DNA from: Pararhizobium qamdonense
Lineage (GTDB): Bacteria; Pseudomonadota; Alphaproteobacteria; Rhizobiales; Rhizobiaceae
Direction of reading: 5' to 3'
Assembly (NCBI RefSeq): GCF_029277445.1
Contig: NZ_CP119566.1
Span: 837,001 to 901,000, forward strand
Length of the DNA: 64,000 nucleotides
Part shown: piece by piece, positions 46,363 to 55,867 of the stretch
Layout: every line of letters begins with the position of its first letter
Position numbering within the stretch: the stretch's first letter is position 1
Position numbers and translations under genes: made by a program
Notes under the pieces: generated by a model
Databases searched by the model: none
Seen by the model: the letters and a program-made list of their open reading frames with translations, nothing else
Told to the model about the DNA's origin: nothing

Positions 46363-47247
46363 ATGAAGAGCTACGTTCTGACCGTATCGTGCAAATCCAC
46401 CCGTGGCATTGTCGCGGCGATTACCGGCTATCTCGCCGACGAGGGTTGTTACATCACCGACAGCTCGCAGTTCGACGACCTGGAAACCGGCCTGTTCTTC
46501 ATGCGCCTCACCTTCATCAGCCAGGAAGGTGCAAGCCTCGACAAGCTGAAAGCCGGTTTCGAGGCGGTGAAGACCCGCTTCGGCATGGAAGCCGATATCC
46601 TCGATTCAGAGCACCGGATGAAGGTGCTGTTGATGGTATCGCGCTTTGGCCATTGCCTGAACGACCTGCTCTATCGCTGGAAGATCGGGGCACTGCCGAT
46701 CGAGATCGTCGGCGTCGTCTCCAACCATTTCGAATATCAGAAGGTGGTCGTCAATCACGACATCCCGTTCCACCATATCCCCGTCACCAAGGCCAACAAG
46801 CCGCAGGCCGAAGCCCGGATCATGGATGTGGTCGAGCAGACCGGCACGGAGCTGATCGTGCTGGCCCGCTATATGCAGATCCTGTCGGACCAGATGTGCC
46901 AGAAGATGTCGGGCAAGATCATCAATATCCACCATTCGTTCCTGCCATCGTTCAAGGGCGCCAATCCCTACAAGCAGGCCTATGAGCGCGGCGTGAAGCT
47001 GATCGGTGCGACGGCGCATTACGTCACCGCCGATCTCGACGAAGGCCCGATCATCGAGCAGGACATTGCCCGCATCACCCATGCGCAGTCGGCCGAGGAT
47101 TATGTCTCGATCGGCCGCGATGTGGAAAGCCAGGTTCTGGCACGCGCCGTGCACGCCCATATCCACCACCGCACCTTCATCAACGGCAACCGCACCGTGG
47201 TGTTTCCGGCAAGCCCCGGAAGCTATGCGTCAGAGCGCATGGGCTAA
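46363..47247 (+). CDS. purU: Formyltetrahydrofolate deformylase
   Basis: 294 residues. N-terminal ACT domain (about 3-80: YVLTVSCKSTRGIVAAITGYL), then a formyltransferase-fold domain with SNHFEYQ, INIHHSFLPSFKG and GATAHYVTADLDEGPIIEQD, which hold the catalytic Asn, His and Asp. It hydrolyses 10-formyl-THF to formate and THF, recycling folate loaded by sarcosine or methylamine demethylation. Paralogues often travel with sox/mgd genes. It starts 161 bp after glnT and is followed by a strong terminator. Confidence 0.95.
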   Translation: MKSYVLTVSCKSTRGIVAAITGYLADEGCYITDSSQFDDLETGLFFMRLTFISQEGASLDKLKAGFEAVKTRFGMEADILDSEHRMKVLLMVSRFGHCLNDLLYRWKIGALPIEIVGVVSNHFEYQKVVVNHDIPFHHIPVTKANKPQAEARIMDVVEQTGTELIVLARYMQILSDQMCQKMSGKIINIHHSFLPSFKGANPYKQAYERGVKLIGATAHYVTADLDEGPIIEQDIARITHAQSAEDYVSIGRDVESQVLARAVHAHIHHRTFINGNRTVVFPASPGSYASERMG

Positions 47248-47274
47248 CGCTCAGCTACCATCGAATGCCTTCGC

Positions 47275-47307
47275 ATCCCCGGAAGCCCTGTGCTTTCGGG
47301 GATTTTT
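47275..47307 (+). terminator. Rho-independent terminator after purU
   Basis: ATCCCCGGAAGC and GCTTTCGGGGAT form a 12-bp stem (one G-T pair) with a CCTGT loop, followed by TTTTT. It begins 28 bp after the purU stop. Confidence 0.85.
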
Positions 47308-47514
47308 GTATCTGGCGGTATACCGTGCGGTGGAAATCGGCGCCGCGATATAGATCGGGAATCCTCTTCAGGAGACGGCTAACCGGATGCCCTCTCGGAT
47401 CAATTGTGGTGGCACCATCAACGAAAAACAGGTCCCTTAAAATTGATCTGGACAACAGGCCCCTGTGTGAATTATGCATAAAATAGCAATTTTTAGTTGT
47501 GCAGGGTAGTTGAT

Positions 47515-48003
47515 ATGACGTTTGCCGGAAATGCGATCTGGTTTGTATTTGGCGGGGCGCTTCTATCGCTAATTTGGTTGGCCGGGGCAGCTTTGTTTGC
47601 TGTCAGTTTAATCGGTCTCCCTGTCTCAAGAGCAGCATTTGAAATCGCGAAAATTTCAGCTTTTCCCTTTGGCAAAGATGTTGTTCATGTTCGGGAGCTA
47701 GACGGCAAAGGTTTGAATCCGGTCACAGCTGTCACTGGTACCATCGGCTTTATTGCCAACATAATCTGGCTCATAACTTTTGGATGGGTGCTATTTTTGG
47801 GTCACCTTATTGCCGGTGTCCTAAACTGCTTCACGATTATCGGAATTCCATTCGGTCTGCAGTCCTTTAAACTAGCCGGTATTTCACTTTGGCCTGTTGG
47901 TCGGCGTGTCGTGACGGTTGAGCTTGCTCGACGAGCGAGGCAACAAAAGGCGCAAAAGCAGTTGGATAAACTTCGAGGAATCAAAGCGAACGCTATTGCT
48001 TAA
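47515..48003 (+). CDS. YccF-like inner membrane protein
   Basis: 162 residues from the ATG at 47515 (MTFAGNAIWFVFGG). Two similar halves each have a pair of membrane helices: FAGNAIWFVFGG...LIGLPVSRAAFEIAKISAFPFG and IANIIWLITFG...IIGIPFGLQSFKLAGISLWPVG. This is the duplicated YccF domain (I-W-x(6)-G ... I-G-I-P-F-G). The function of YccF proteins is not established. The gene is visibly less GC-rich than its neighbours, with many T/A third positions, hinting at a different origin. It stands alone between a terminator and a convergent gene. Confidence 0.85.
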   Translation: MTFAGNAIWFVFGGALLSLIWLAGAALFAVSLIGLPVSRAAFEIAKISAFPFGKDVVHVRELDGKGLNPVTAVTGTIGFIANIIWLITFGWVLFLGHLIAGVLNCFTIIGIPFGLQSFKLAGISLWPVGRRVVTVELARRARQQKAQKQLDKLRGIKANAIA

Positions 48004-48029
48004 GGAAGCGGTAGAACTGCGGTCGAATT

Positions 48030-49361
48030 TCAAACTGGCGGCGCGATCTCAATCGGTGTGCCGTCCGAAAAGCGGCTGAAGCGGAACGGGGCGGGATCGA
48101 CGATCGGCGTTGCTCCCATGACCAGGTCGGCGGCAAGGTGTCCTGCAGCTGGTCCGATGCCAAAGCCATGGCCGGAAAATCCTGTCGCGATGGTCAGGCC
48201 AGGAACGGCTTCCAGCGTCGAGATAACGGGCACCGCGTCCGGTGTCACGTCGATCAGGCCGGCCCAGATCTGTTCGACTTTTGCATTGCGCAGCAAAGGC
48301 ATGGCTTCCGCTGCGGCTGCCAGTGCTTTCAAGGTGGATCTTGCGTCCGGTTTCGGGTCGAGAATCCGGTGTCGTTCGAATGCACCCGGGCGTTCCAGGG
48401 AGACTGCCGGAATTTCGAACAGTTCGTTCCAGCTTTGGGCGCTCAAACCCAGCTGTACGGCATCGCCCTCCGCCTTTCTGGCCGGCTGGAAATCCCGGAA
48501 GAAGACAAAACTGTCTGGCACAAGCGCATGCATGTTGATGCCGCCATTGGCGATGGTGTAGCCGCCGTCCAGGCGTTTGCGATAGGCAAAGGCTGCGGTG
48601 GCGCCGGCGCCATCCGGGCCGCCGCTGACCGGGCTTGTTCGCAGCACGGAGTTGCGCACTTTCAGTTGCGGCAGCCGGATATCCAGTCCTTTGCAGAAAA
48701 GGCGCGACCAGGCGCCGCCGGCAAGCACCACGGCTGATGTCTCGATGCGGCCTTTCTCAGTGATCACGGCGCTGATGCGTCCGGCACTTTTCTCGATGCC
48801 GCGCACCGCGCATCCGGTCAGGATGCGGGCGCCGGCGCGGCGCGCACCGGCTGAAATCGCAGGCACTGCCTTTTGCGGCTCGGCCCTAGCATCGCTGGGT
48901 GTATAGAGTGCGCCTTTGTAGCGCTGCACGGCTCCGGGCATCAGGGCTGCCGTCTCATCCGTGCCGGTCTGGCGTGTGTCGAGCCCGTGCGCCTTAGCCA
49001 GTTTCAGCCAGGTATCGCGATTGGCAATGTCGGTCTCTGTTTCGGAAATGTAGCGGATGCCGGAGCGGCGAAAGCCGGTCTCACCGCCGACGCGCGCGTC
49101 CAGCCCGTCCCAGATTTTCAGGGCTTCGATGGCAAGCGGAATTTCGCGGCGGTCGCGGCCCATGACCCGGACCCAGCCCCAATTGCGGCTGGACTGCTCG
49201 CCGCCGAGCACGCCTTTTTCGCAGAGCACGACATCGACGCCGCGTTCGGCCAGAAACAGCGCGGTGCTCACCCCGATAATGCCGCCGCCGATGATGACGA
49301 CATCGGCCTTTTCCGGCAGGGTCTGGTCTGTTTCGCTGTGGTCGAGGATAGGGCCGGGCAT
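48030..49361 (-). CDS. DadA-like FAD-dependent oxidoreductase
   Basis: 443 residues from the ATG at 49361 (MPGPILDHSETDQ); the frame continues 24 codons upstream without a better start. FAD fold VVIIGGGIIGVSTALFLAERG near residues 22-42, then GEQSSRNWGWVRVMGRD. The C-terminus has GLTIATGFSGHGFGIGPAAGHLAADLV, as in D-amino-acid dehydrogenase and glycine/sarcosine oxidase relatives. It oxidises a primary or secondary amine, substrate unknown. It converges on the YccF-like gene and is divergent from the ModE-like gene. Confidence 0.82.
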   Translation of the reverse strand: MPGPILDHSETDQTLPEKADVVIIGGGIIGVSTALFLAERGVDVVLCEKGVLGGEQSSRNWGWVRVMGRDRREIPLAIEALKIWDGLDARVGGETGFRRSGIRYISETETDIANRDTWLKLAKAHGLDTRQTGTDETAALMPGAVQRYKGALYTPSDARAEPQKAVPAISAGARRAGARILTGCAVRGIEKSAGRISAVITEKGRIETSAVVLAGGAWSRLFCKGLDIRLPQLKVRNSVLRTSPVSGGPDGAGATAAFAYRKRLDGGYTIANGGINMHALVPDSFVFFRDFQPARKAEGDAVQLGLSAQSWNELFEIPAVSLERPGAFERHRILDPKPDARSTLKALAAAAEAMPLLRNAKVEQIWAGLIDVTPDAVPVISTLEAVPGLTIATGFSGHGFGIGPAAGHLAADLVMGATPIVDPAPFRFSRFSDGTPIEIAPPV

Positions 49362-49590
49362 CGAGAGGGTTCCGAACGACGAGAGGAGGAGACATCCGGT
49401 GTGCACGCTATTGCGGCATTGTTCAAGCCGCAAAGACTGGCCGTTTACCGGGCGTTTTCGCGCTCGTCAGCCGGGGAGGGAAAAGCATCGCTCTCGCCTT
49501 CAGCGGCTGTTTTCGGGCGACGGCGTGGCTATACATTGGCGGGGGCGCGCGATAGTCTTTTGCCGATCCAGCCAGGGCACGCAGAACCGC

Positions 49591-49986
49591 ATGACACAGA
49601 CAGATCCCAGCAGTCTCCACCCCGTCCTGCGGGTGGATTTTCCCCATTCTGAAAGGCTGGGGCGGGGCAAGATCGAGCTGCTCGAACATATCCGCGAGAC
49701 CGGATCGATCTCGGCTGCGGGCCGTGCCATGGATATGTCCTATCGCCGGGCCTGGCTTCTGGTCAGTGCGCTCAACAGTATGTTCAAAGAAGAGGCGGTG
49801 GAATCGCAGCGCGGCGGAAAGCAGGGCGGCGGTGCGATGCTGACGCCTTTCGGCGAGGCGTTGATCCGCCAGTTCCGCGCGATGGAGGAAAAGGCGCAAG
49901 TTGCGCTGGCCTCCGAACTTGCCTGGCTGCAGGACAATCTGAATTCCGGCGCGGCGGTGATCAGAGATCCAGAGCCACGCTCTTGA
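49591..49986 (+). CDS. ModE-type winged-helix regulator without a molybdate-binding domain
   Basis: 131 residues. It is the LysR-like winged helix of ModE only: [36 protein letters not shown] at about 27-62, then [20 protein letters not shown]. The two molybdate-binding (TOBE/Mop) domains of full ModE (about 260 residues) are absent. Single-domain forms like this occur next to mod genes. It converges on modC, the last 26 bp overlapping. It may regulate modABC with molybdate sensing done elsewhere. Confidence 0.88.
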   Translation: MTQTDPSSLHPVLRVDFPHSERLGRGKIELLEHIRETGSISAAGRAMDMSYRRAWLLVSALNSMFKEEAVESQRGGKQGGGAMLTPFGEALIRQFRAMEEKAQVALASELAWLQDNLNSGAAVIRDPEPRS

Positions 49987-51028
49987 TGATCGCGTAAACC
50001 GGCTTACCGGCATGCAGTTGAAGCATGCCGCGCGACAGAAGCGTGATGCGCGAAACGATCGTCACACCGCCGCAATCCAGCCGCACATCCACCATGCCCT
50101 GCGCCGGTTCGCCGATCTCGATGATCGTGGCAGTGAGGATGTTGAGCGCGCTCAGTCCTTCCGGCCGGCTGGTGGCGAGCATGACGTCGCGGGCGGCGAT
50201 CTGCAGGCGCACCGCCTTGCCGTTGGGCGCGTTCAGGTGCGGCACGCGGATTTCCGCCTGTCCGGCACGGATGACGGTGATCTGATGCTCTGTATCTGTT
50301 TCCCCGACGATACCATCGATGACCGCGCCGGCCTCGCGGCGGCTGATGGTCGACGAGGGCTGGCTGAGGATGGTTGCCGCATCGCCCGATGCGCTGACGC
50401 GGCCATTTTCCAGGATGATCACCTTTGTGGCGAGCCGCGCGACTTCCGCCACCGAATGGCTGACATAGACGATCGGAATATCCGCCTCGTCGCGCAGCCG
50501 CTCCAGATAGGGCAGGATTTCGGCCTTGCGCTCCTCGTCAAGCGCGGCCATCGGCTCGTCCATCAACAGCAGGCGCGGATTGGACAAAAGCGCCCGGCCG
50601 ATGGCGATGCGCTGTTTTTCACCGCCCGACAGATGCGCCGGTGCGCGATCCAGAAGCGCGCCGACGCCGAGCAGATCGACGATCCGGTCGAAATCCGCGC
50701 CGCCATGGCCGCGAGGGGCAAACCAGCGGCCATAGACGAGATTGCGCCGCACGCTCAGATGCGGAAAGAGCCTGGCCTCCTGAAAGACATAGCCGAAACG
50801 GCGCCTGTGTGCGGGCACGAAACTATGGCTGGCGCCGTCGAAAAGCACATCGCCGTTGAAGCTGAGGGAGCCGCTTTCAGGCCGCATCAGCCCGGCGATG
50901 ATGTTGATCAGCGAGGTCTTGCCGGAGCCCGAGCGGCCGAACAGGGCGGTGACGCCCTTTTGCGCGGTGAAGGCCGCTTCGACGGAGAAAGCGCCGAGCC
51001 GGTGGCGGATATCGACCTTGAGGCTCAT
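49961..51028 (-). CDS. modC: Molybdate ABC transporter ATP-binding protein
   Basis: 355 residues. Walker [14 protein letters not shown], signature [16 protein letters not shown], Walker [18 protein letters not shown]-terminal TOBE/Mop domain follows from about residue 285 ([32 protein letters not shown]), the molybdate-binding regulatory domain of ModC. It overlaps modB by 4 bp (ATGA). Last gene of modABC. Confidence 0.95.
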   Translation of the reverse strand: MSLKVDIRHRLGAFSVEAAFTAQKGVTALFGRSGSGKTSLINIIAGLMRPESGSLSFNGDVLFDGASHSFVPAHRRRFGYVFQEARLFPHLSVRRNLVYGRWFAPRGHGGADFDRIVDLLGVGALLDRAPAHLSGGEKQRIAIGRALLSNPRLLLMDEPMAALDEERKAEILPYLERLRDEADIPIVYVSHSVAEVARLATKVIILENGRVSASGDAATILSQPSSTISRREAGAVIDGIVGETDTEHQITVIRAGQAEIRVPHLNAPNGKAVRLQIAARDVMLATSRPEGLSALNILTATIIEIGEPAQGMVDVRLDCGGVTIVSRITLLSRGMLQLHAGKPVYAIIKSVALDL

Positions 51029-51726
51029 GCGGCATCCATTTTCTTGGCCGCAAGATTTGCGAGGATTTCCGAGAGAATCAGGGCGGCCATGGAAATGACG
51101 ATGGAAATGAGTGTCAGGCGAAACGCACCGGCGTCGCCGCCGGGAACCTGGGTAAACGTATAGATCGCCGCAGACAACGTCTGGGTCTCGCCGGGAATGT
51201 TGGAGACGAAAGTGATCGTTGCGCCGAATTCGCCCATCGCCTTGGCAAAGGCAAGCACCATGCCGGCTATGACACCGGGCAAGACCAGCGGCAGAGTAAC
51301 GGTGAGGAAGACCCAGAACGGCGCGGCGCCCAGCGTCGAAGCCGCCTGTTCCAGCCGGCGATCGACCGCTTCGATCGACAGTCGGATGCTGCGCACCATC
51401 AGCGGAAAGGCCATGACGGCGCAGGCAAGGGCGGCACCGGTCCAGCGGAAGGAAAAGACGATGCCGGTATATTCGGCCAGAAATGCGCCGATCGGGCCGC
51501 GCTTGCCAAACAGGATCAAAAGCAGAAAGCCGGTCACGACAGGCGGCAGGATCAGCGGCAGGTGGACGAGGCCGTTAAGGATGGATTTCCCCCAGAACCG
51601 CCCGCGCGCCAGAAGCATGGCGATGGCAATGGCAAAGGGCAGGCTGACGATCATGGCGACAAAGGATACGCGCAGGCTGAGGCGGATCGCCGTCCATTCC
51701 GCGTCGCTTAACGTCAACCAGTCCAA
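51025..51726 (-). CDS. modB: Molybdate ABC transporter permease
   Basis: 233 residues, about five to six membrane helices, with the family motif [16 protein letters not shown] and the EAA loop [21 protein letters not shown]. It forms the homodimeric channel of the molybdate importer. It lies 102 bp after modA on the same strand and is translationally coupled to modC. Confidence 0.95.
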   Translation of the reverse strand: MDWLTLSDAEWTAIRLSLRVSFVAMIVSLPFAIAIAMLLARGRFWGKSILNGLVHLPLILPPVVTGFLLLILFGKRGPIGAFLAEYTGIVFSFRWTGAALACAVMAFPLMVRSIRLSIEAVDRRLEQAASTLGAAPFWVFLTVTLPLVLPGVIAGMVLAFAKAMGEFGATITFVSNIPGETQTLSAAIYTFTQVPGGDAGAFRLTLISIVISMAALILSEILANLAAKKMDAA

Positions 51727-51828
51727 ATGCTCATGCTCCGTCTCCGATAGCCAAACGATATGCGCTCCATCCCTTTGCGGATAGAGCGCATCGCCGTCTT
51801 ATTATCGGGTGATCTCTTTCAGGTGTGC

Positions 51829-52623
51829 TTACTTCAAAACCGTAAAGCCCTGGGCTTCGAACAGGGCGGCAGCCTTGGCAGATTTGACGAAGTCGACATA
51901 GGCGGCTGCGTCCGGGTTCTTGTTGTCAGCGGTGATGGCGATCGGGTAGACGATCGGCGGATGGCTGTCTTCCGGGAAAGTGCCGGCAATGGTCACATCC
52001 TTGTCGGCAGCGGCATCCGTCTGGTAGACGATGCCGTAGGGGGCTTCACCCTTGGAGACGAGCAGAAGCGCAGCCCGGACGTTTTCAGCGCCTGCAACGT
52101 TCTTTTCGACGGACGACCAAATGCCGAGCTTTTCCAGTGCGGCCTTGCCGTATTTGCCGGCGGGAACGGAATCGACTGCGCCCATGGCGAGCTTCTCGTC
52201 GCCCAGCAATGCCTTCAGATCAAGTCCCTGCTTGATATCGACGGGGCCTGCATCCTTTTTGCCGGTGACCAGAACGATGCGGTTACCGAGGAGGTTGGCG
52301 CGGCTGTCGTCCTTGATCAGTTTCTTCTCAGAAACATAATCCATCCAGGCAAGGTCAGCGGAGATGAAGACGTCGGCCGGTGCGCCGGATTCGATCTGCT
52401 TGGCGAGTGCCGAGCTTGCAGCGTAGGAAACGGTGGTTTCCTTGCCACTTTCCTTCTTCCATTCGGCATCAACGGCATCGAGCGCGTTCTTCAGGCTTGC
52501 CGCAGCAAAGACGGTAACCTTTTCGGCTGCAAGCGCAGGCTGGACGAGCGACGCGCCACCGATCCAGAGTGCGACGGCGGCAGTTCCGAGAAATTTCAGC
52601 AAGGTTCGACGTTCAGTGCGCAT
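51829..52623 (-). CDS. modA: Molybdate-binding periplasmic protein
   Basis: 264 residues from the ATG at 52623, chosen over 52635 because GGGGGA lies directly upstream. The signal region MRTERRTLLKFLGTAAVAL carries a twin-arginine-like RRTLLKFLG. The mature part begins AEKVTVFAAASLKNALDAVD, and the oxyanion-binding serines are in AAASLKN and YAASSALAKQ. It captures molybdate (or tungstate). First gene of modABC; paired ATATAACG/CGTTATAT half-sites lie just upstream. Confidence 0.95.
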   Translation of the reverse strand: MRTERRTLLKFLGTAAVALWIGGASLVQPALAAEKVTVFAAASLKNALDAVDAEWKKESGKETTVSYAASSALAKQIESGAPADVFISADLAWMDYVSEKKLIKDDSRANLLGNRIVLVTGKKDAGPVDIKQGLDLKALLGDEKLAMGAVDSVPAGKYGKAALEKLGIWSSVEKNVAGAENVRAALLLVSKGEAPYGIVYQTDAAADKDVTIAGTFPEDSHPPIVYPIAITADNKNPDAAAYVDFVKSAKAAALFEAQGFTVLK

Positions 52624-52658
52624 GCGGTCCCCCATTTGGTTTCGAGATATTCCTTTAG

Positions 52659-52693
52659 ATATAACGGCGTAGTGAGATTGACCAGCGTTATAT
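52659..52693. promoter_or_regulatory. Candidate ModE-type operator upstream of modA
   Basis: ATATAACG and CGTTATAT are perfect inverted 8-bp arms 19 bases apart, like the TATAACG half-sites of ModE boxes. They lie 36-70 bp upstream of modA. The order and spacing differ from the E. coli box (CGTTATAT first, shorter gap), so this is tentative. A TTGACC-17-AATATA promoter for ung overlaps the right arm. Confidence 0.5.
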
Positions 52694-52811
52694 TAATCAA
52701 AATATATTGAAACTCATTCGGACCGGCCTGTTGCTTGCTGCTTGCCATCGGCGGCGCTGACGTTAAGTTCTGCGCCGCAGGGTGGACGGAACTGGCAAGG
52801 TTGGGAACGTG

Positions 52812-53513
52812 ATGGAATCGAGTGTGAAGATCGAGGAGAGCTGGAAAGCAGCTTTGAGCGCAGAATTCGCCAGCCCCTACATGGCCGTCTTGAAAAAATT
52901 CCTGCTGGAGGAAAAAAACAGCGGCAAGCAGATTTTTCCAAAGGGGACGGAGTATTTTCGCGCTTTGGATCTGACGCCGCTCGACAAGGTGCGGGTCGTC
53001 ATTCTCGGGCAGGACCCCTATCATGGCGAGGGGCAGGCGCATGGGCTGTCCTTCAGCGTCAAGCCCGGCGTGCGCTCGCCGCCATCGCTGGTGAATATCT
53101 ACAAGGAACTGCATGGCGATCTCGGCATCCTGCCTGCCCGGCACGGCTTTCTGGAACATTGGGCGCGGCAGGGTGTGCTTTTGCTCAACAGCGTGCTGAC
53201 GGTGGAGCGCGCGATGGCGGCGTCCCATCAGGGCAAGGGCTGGGAAAAGTTCACCGATGCGATCATCCGGGCGGTCAACGATCAGGAGCATCCGGTCGTC
53301 TTCATTCTCTGGGGATCCTATGCGCAGAAAAAGGCAGCGTTCGTCGATCCGTCGCGTCATCTGGTGATCCGCTCGCCGCATCCCTCGCCACTGTCGGCTC
53401 ATAACGGCTTTTTCGGCACCAAGCCCTTTTCCAAAGCCAATGATTTCCTCGTCTCTAAGGGCCGCGAGCCGATCGATTGGGAATTGCCTGCCAATCCGGA
53501 AATTCAGGCTTAG
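52812..53513 (+). CDS. ung: Uracil-DNA glycosylase
   Basis: 233 residues of family 1 UDG from the ATG at 52812. Active-site motif A is [21 protein letters not shown] with the catalytic Asp, followed by LLLNSVLTV, and the DNA-intercalation loop is HPSPLSA. It removes uracil from DNA in base-excision repair. It is divergent from modA; a sigma70-like TTGACC-N17-AATATA lies at about 52678-52706. Its stop overlaps the convergent DMT transporter gene by 4 bp. Confidence 0.96.
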   Translation: MESSVKIEESWKAALSAEFASPYMAVLKKFLLEEKNSGKQIFPKGTEYFRALDLTPLDKVRVVILGQDPYHGEGQAHGLSFSVKPGVRSPPSLVNIYKELHGDLGILPARHGFLEHWARQGVLLLNSVLTVERAMAASHQGKGWEKFTDAIIRAVNDQEHPVVFILWGSYAQKKAAFVDPSRHLVIRSPHPSPLSAHNGFFGTKPFSKANDFLVSKGREPIDWELPANPEIQA

Positions 53514-54418
53514 GTCAGTGTCTGGGAGGATGGCGGTTCGGGCTGCTTGGCGTTGCGGCGGGCGACGATGCTTTCGCGCCAGACGGTGAAAATGCCGGCG
53601 CAGACGACGATCACCGAGCCGAAGATCATGTTGAGGTTCAGCGTTTCGCCGAAAATGGAGACGCCGATGATCGAGGCGAAGACCAGTTGCAGATAGGTCA
53701 GCGGCTGCACCTCGGCAGCATCCAGCAATTCATAGGCCTTGATCAGGAAGAAATGGCTGCTCGTTCCGGTGATGCAGAGCAGCAGCATCCAGGCCCAGTC
53801 CTGTGGCGCCAGCGCCGTCCAGTAGAACGGGCCGACAAGGGTGATCGCGACCGCGCCGGCAACGCCTGTATAAAAGAAGCTGGTCATCGCACTGTCATCG
53901 CGGCTGACGAGCCGCGTCGAGATGACATAGATGGCAAAGATCAGCGCCGAAGAGATCGGGATCAGGAAATTGATGTCGAAGCTGCTGTCATCCGGCTTCA
54001 AGATCAGCAAAACGCCGAGCAACCCGACGATGATCGCCGTCCAGCGCCGCCAGCCGACGCGCTCGCCGAGCAGCGGCATGGAGAGCAGCGCCACGAAAAG
54101 CGGGCCGGAGGAAAAGATCGCCTGCGAATGGGCAAGGCCGACCCTTGAGAACGAATAGATGACGATGACGATCTGGGCGACCAGCAGCATGCCGCGCAGG
54201 ATCTGCAGCACCGGACGTTTCGTTTGGGCCGTGACGGAAAGACCGCCGCGCGAGCGCGATGCCAGCAGGATGGCGAAGGCCGCAAACGCCCAGTAGCGGA
54301 TCATCGTGATGAAGACCGGCGGGTAGAGGCTGCCCAGATGCTTGGAAATCGCGTCCTGTATCGAAAAGATTACAAGGGCAAGCAGGACGAAAATATAGCC
54401 GGTGCGCTTCGAGGTCAT
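53510..54418 (-). CDS. DMT-superfamily (EamA) exporter
   Basis: 302 residues from the ATG at 54418 ([19 protein letters not shown]); two upstream ATGs would only lengthen the hydrophilic head. Ten hydrophobic segments form two EamA repeats; conserved pieces are [25 protein letters not shown] and [18 protein letters not shown]. Such proteins export metabolites such as amino acids or nucleobases; the substrate is not deducible. It lies downstream of prsE on the same strand, separated by a strong hairpin. Confidence 0.85.
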   Translation of the reverse strand: MTSKRTGYIFVLLALVIFSIQDAISKHLGSLYPPVFITMIRYWAFAAFAILLASRSRGGLSVTAQTKRPVLQILRGMLLVAQIVIVIYSFSRVGLAHSQAIFSSGPLFVALLSMPLLGERVGWRRWTAIIVGLLGVLLILKPDDSSFDINFLIPISSALIFAIYVISTRLVSRDDSAMTSFFYTGVAGAVAITLVGPFYWTALAPQDWAWMLLLCITGTSSHFFLIKAYELLDAAEVQPLTYLQLVFASIIGVSIFGETLNLNMIFGSVIVVCAGIFTVWRESIVARRNAKQPEPPSSQTLT

Positions 54419-54502
54419 GACACCGGTCATACACCGGCTGTGCCGCAAGCAGCCACGCGATTTTGGCGATGCTGCCTTGTTTGTTTGAAACAGGCGTTTT
54501 CC

Positions 54503-54537
54503 GGCAACACGGCCATGCGGAACATGGCCGTGTTGCC
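54503..54537. terminator. Perfect 15-bp hairpin after prsE
   Basis: GGCAACACGGCCATG and its exact complement are separated by CGGAA, 10 bp beyond the prsE stop. There is no T-run on the minus strand (GGAAAA follows), so its strength as a terminator is uncertain; it may instead protect the prsDE mRNA 3' end. Confidence 0.6.
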
Positions 54538-54547
54538 TATTTTAACT

Positions 54548-55867
54548 TTAGTCTTCGCGGAACGTATGCTGGATCTGTTCCGTCAGCGGTTTTGCGAGAT
54601 AGGAGATCACCGTGCGATCGGCGATCTTGATGAAGACCTCGGCGGGCATGCCGGGATAAAGGGTCAGCCCCTTCAGCCCTGCCAGGCTGTCCGCCTTCGG
54701 CTTGATGCGCAGCGGATAGTAGGTCATGCCGGTGCGCTGGTCGGTCACGAGGTCCGGGGCGATGGTGACCACTTCCGCATCGACGATCGGCGTGGTGCGC
54801 TGGTTAAAGGCGCTGAAGCGGACTTCCACCGGCTGGCCGAGGCGGATCTGGTCGATATCATGCGTGGCGATCTTCGCCTCGACCGTCAGGCCATCAGCGC
54901 CGGGAACGACAAGCATCAGCACTTCGCCGGGATTGATGACACCGTTCACGGTATGCACCGCCAGCTGATAGATACGGCCATCGAGCGGCGCACGAATGTC
55001 GATGCGCTTCAGCTGGTCCATGGCGGCGATGCGGCGATCCTCATATTCGGCGATCTTGCCTTCGACATCGGTCAGTTCCTTGGCGATCTCGGTGCGGCGG
55101 TCTTCATCGAGCTGCAGGATCTGCAGGTCGATTTCGCTGGATTTTCCGGCCGCCTGCGCACGGGCAGCAAGACGGGCACCGCGATCACCTTCCAGCTGGG
55201 CGCGGTCGCGCTTCAGCTCGGTCAGCCGCTGCATGGAAACGAGGCCCTTGCCATAGAGCTTGTCGAGGCCGCCCAGTTCCTCGCCGATCAGTTTCAGCGC
55301 ATCCTCGATCGCCGCCAGCTGAACCGTCAGGCCCTTGGTCTCGTCGACGAGCTGATCCTTGCGGGATGCAAGCTGGCTCTTCATGCCGACGAGTGCACTT
55401 TTGCGGCTGACGAACAGCTTGCGCTCGCTCTGTTCCAGCACGCTCGCCGGAGTGCTTGTTCCGGAGGTCAGTTCGTTCAGGTTTTCCGGAATGCTGAAAT
55501 CGCTGGAGCCGAGCTGTTCTGCCAAAAGGCGAGCCCTGCGGGCATAAAGCTGTGCCAGCGTGTTCTGCACGATCGACAGGTTGGCGCGCACGGTGGTGCC
55601 ATCGAGCTTGATCAGGATCTGGCCGGCCTTGACGCTATCGCCTTCCTTGACCAGCACCTCTTCAACGATGCCGCCGGTCAGGTGCTGGATCTTCTTGACA
55701 TTGTTTTCGACCACGACGGTGCCGCTCGCGACGATCGCGCTCGACAATTCTGTGGTCATCGCCCAGCCGCCAACACCAACGACGAGGGCAATGCCGAGAA
55801 GAGAAACCGCCGCGATATGCCGGCCCAGCGACCGGTGCGAGCTGATGGGTTTGACTGTACCGGTCAT
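54548..55867 (-). CDS. prsE: Type I secretion membrane fusion protein, PrsE/HlyD family
   Basis: 439 residues. One N-terminal membrane helix (AAVSLLGIALVVGVGGWAMTTEL), then a lipoyl half-motif (VKKIQHLTGGIVEEVLVKEGDSV), a long coiled coil (about 100-280), the second lipoyl half (IDIRAPLDGRIYQLAVHTVNG), and the HlyD C-terminal PGMPAEVFI. It bridges the ABC exporter to an outer-membrane TolC. Its start overlaps prsD by 4 bp. In rhizobia PrsDE exports glycanases and other RTX-type proteins that shape exopolysaccharide; no substrate gene is in this window. Confidence 0.92.
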   Translation of the reverse strand: MTGTVKPISSHRSLGRHIAAVSLLGIALVVGVGGWAMTTELSSAIVASGTVVVENNVKKIQHLTGGIVEEVLVKEGDSVKAGQILIKLDGTTVRANLSIVQNTLAQLYARRARLLAEQLGSSDFSIPENLNELTSGTSTPASVLEQSERKLFVSRKSALVGMKSQLASRKDQLVDETKGLTVQLAAIEDALKLIGEELGGLDKLYGKGLVSMQRLTELKRDRAQLEGDRGARLAARAQAAGKSSEIDLQILQLDEDRRTEIAKELTDVEGKIAEYEDRRIAAMDQLKRIDIRAPLDGRIYQLAVHTVNGVINPGEVLMLVVPGADGLTVEAKIATHDIDQIRLGQPVEVRFSAFNQRTTPIVDAEVVTIAPDLVTDQRTGMTYYPLRIKPKADSLAGLKGLTLYPGMPAEVFIKIADRTVISYLAKPLTEQIQHTFRED

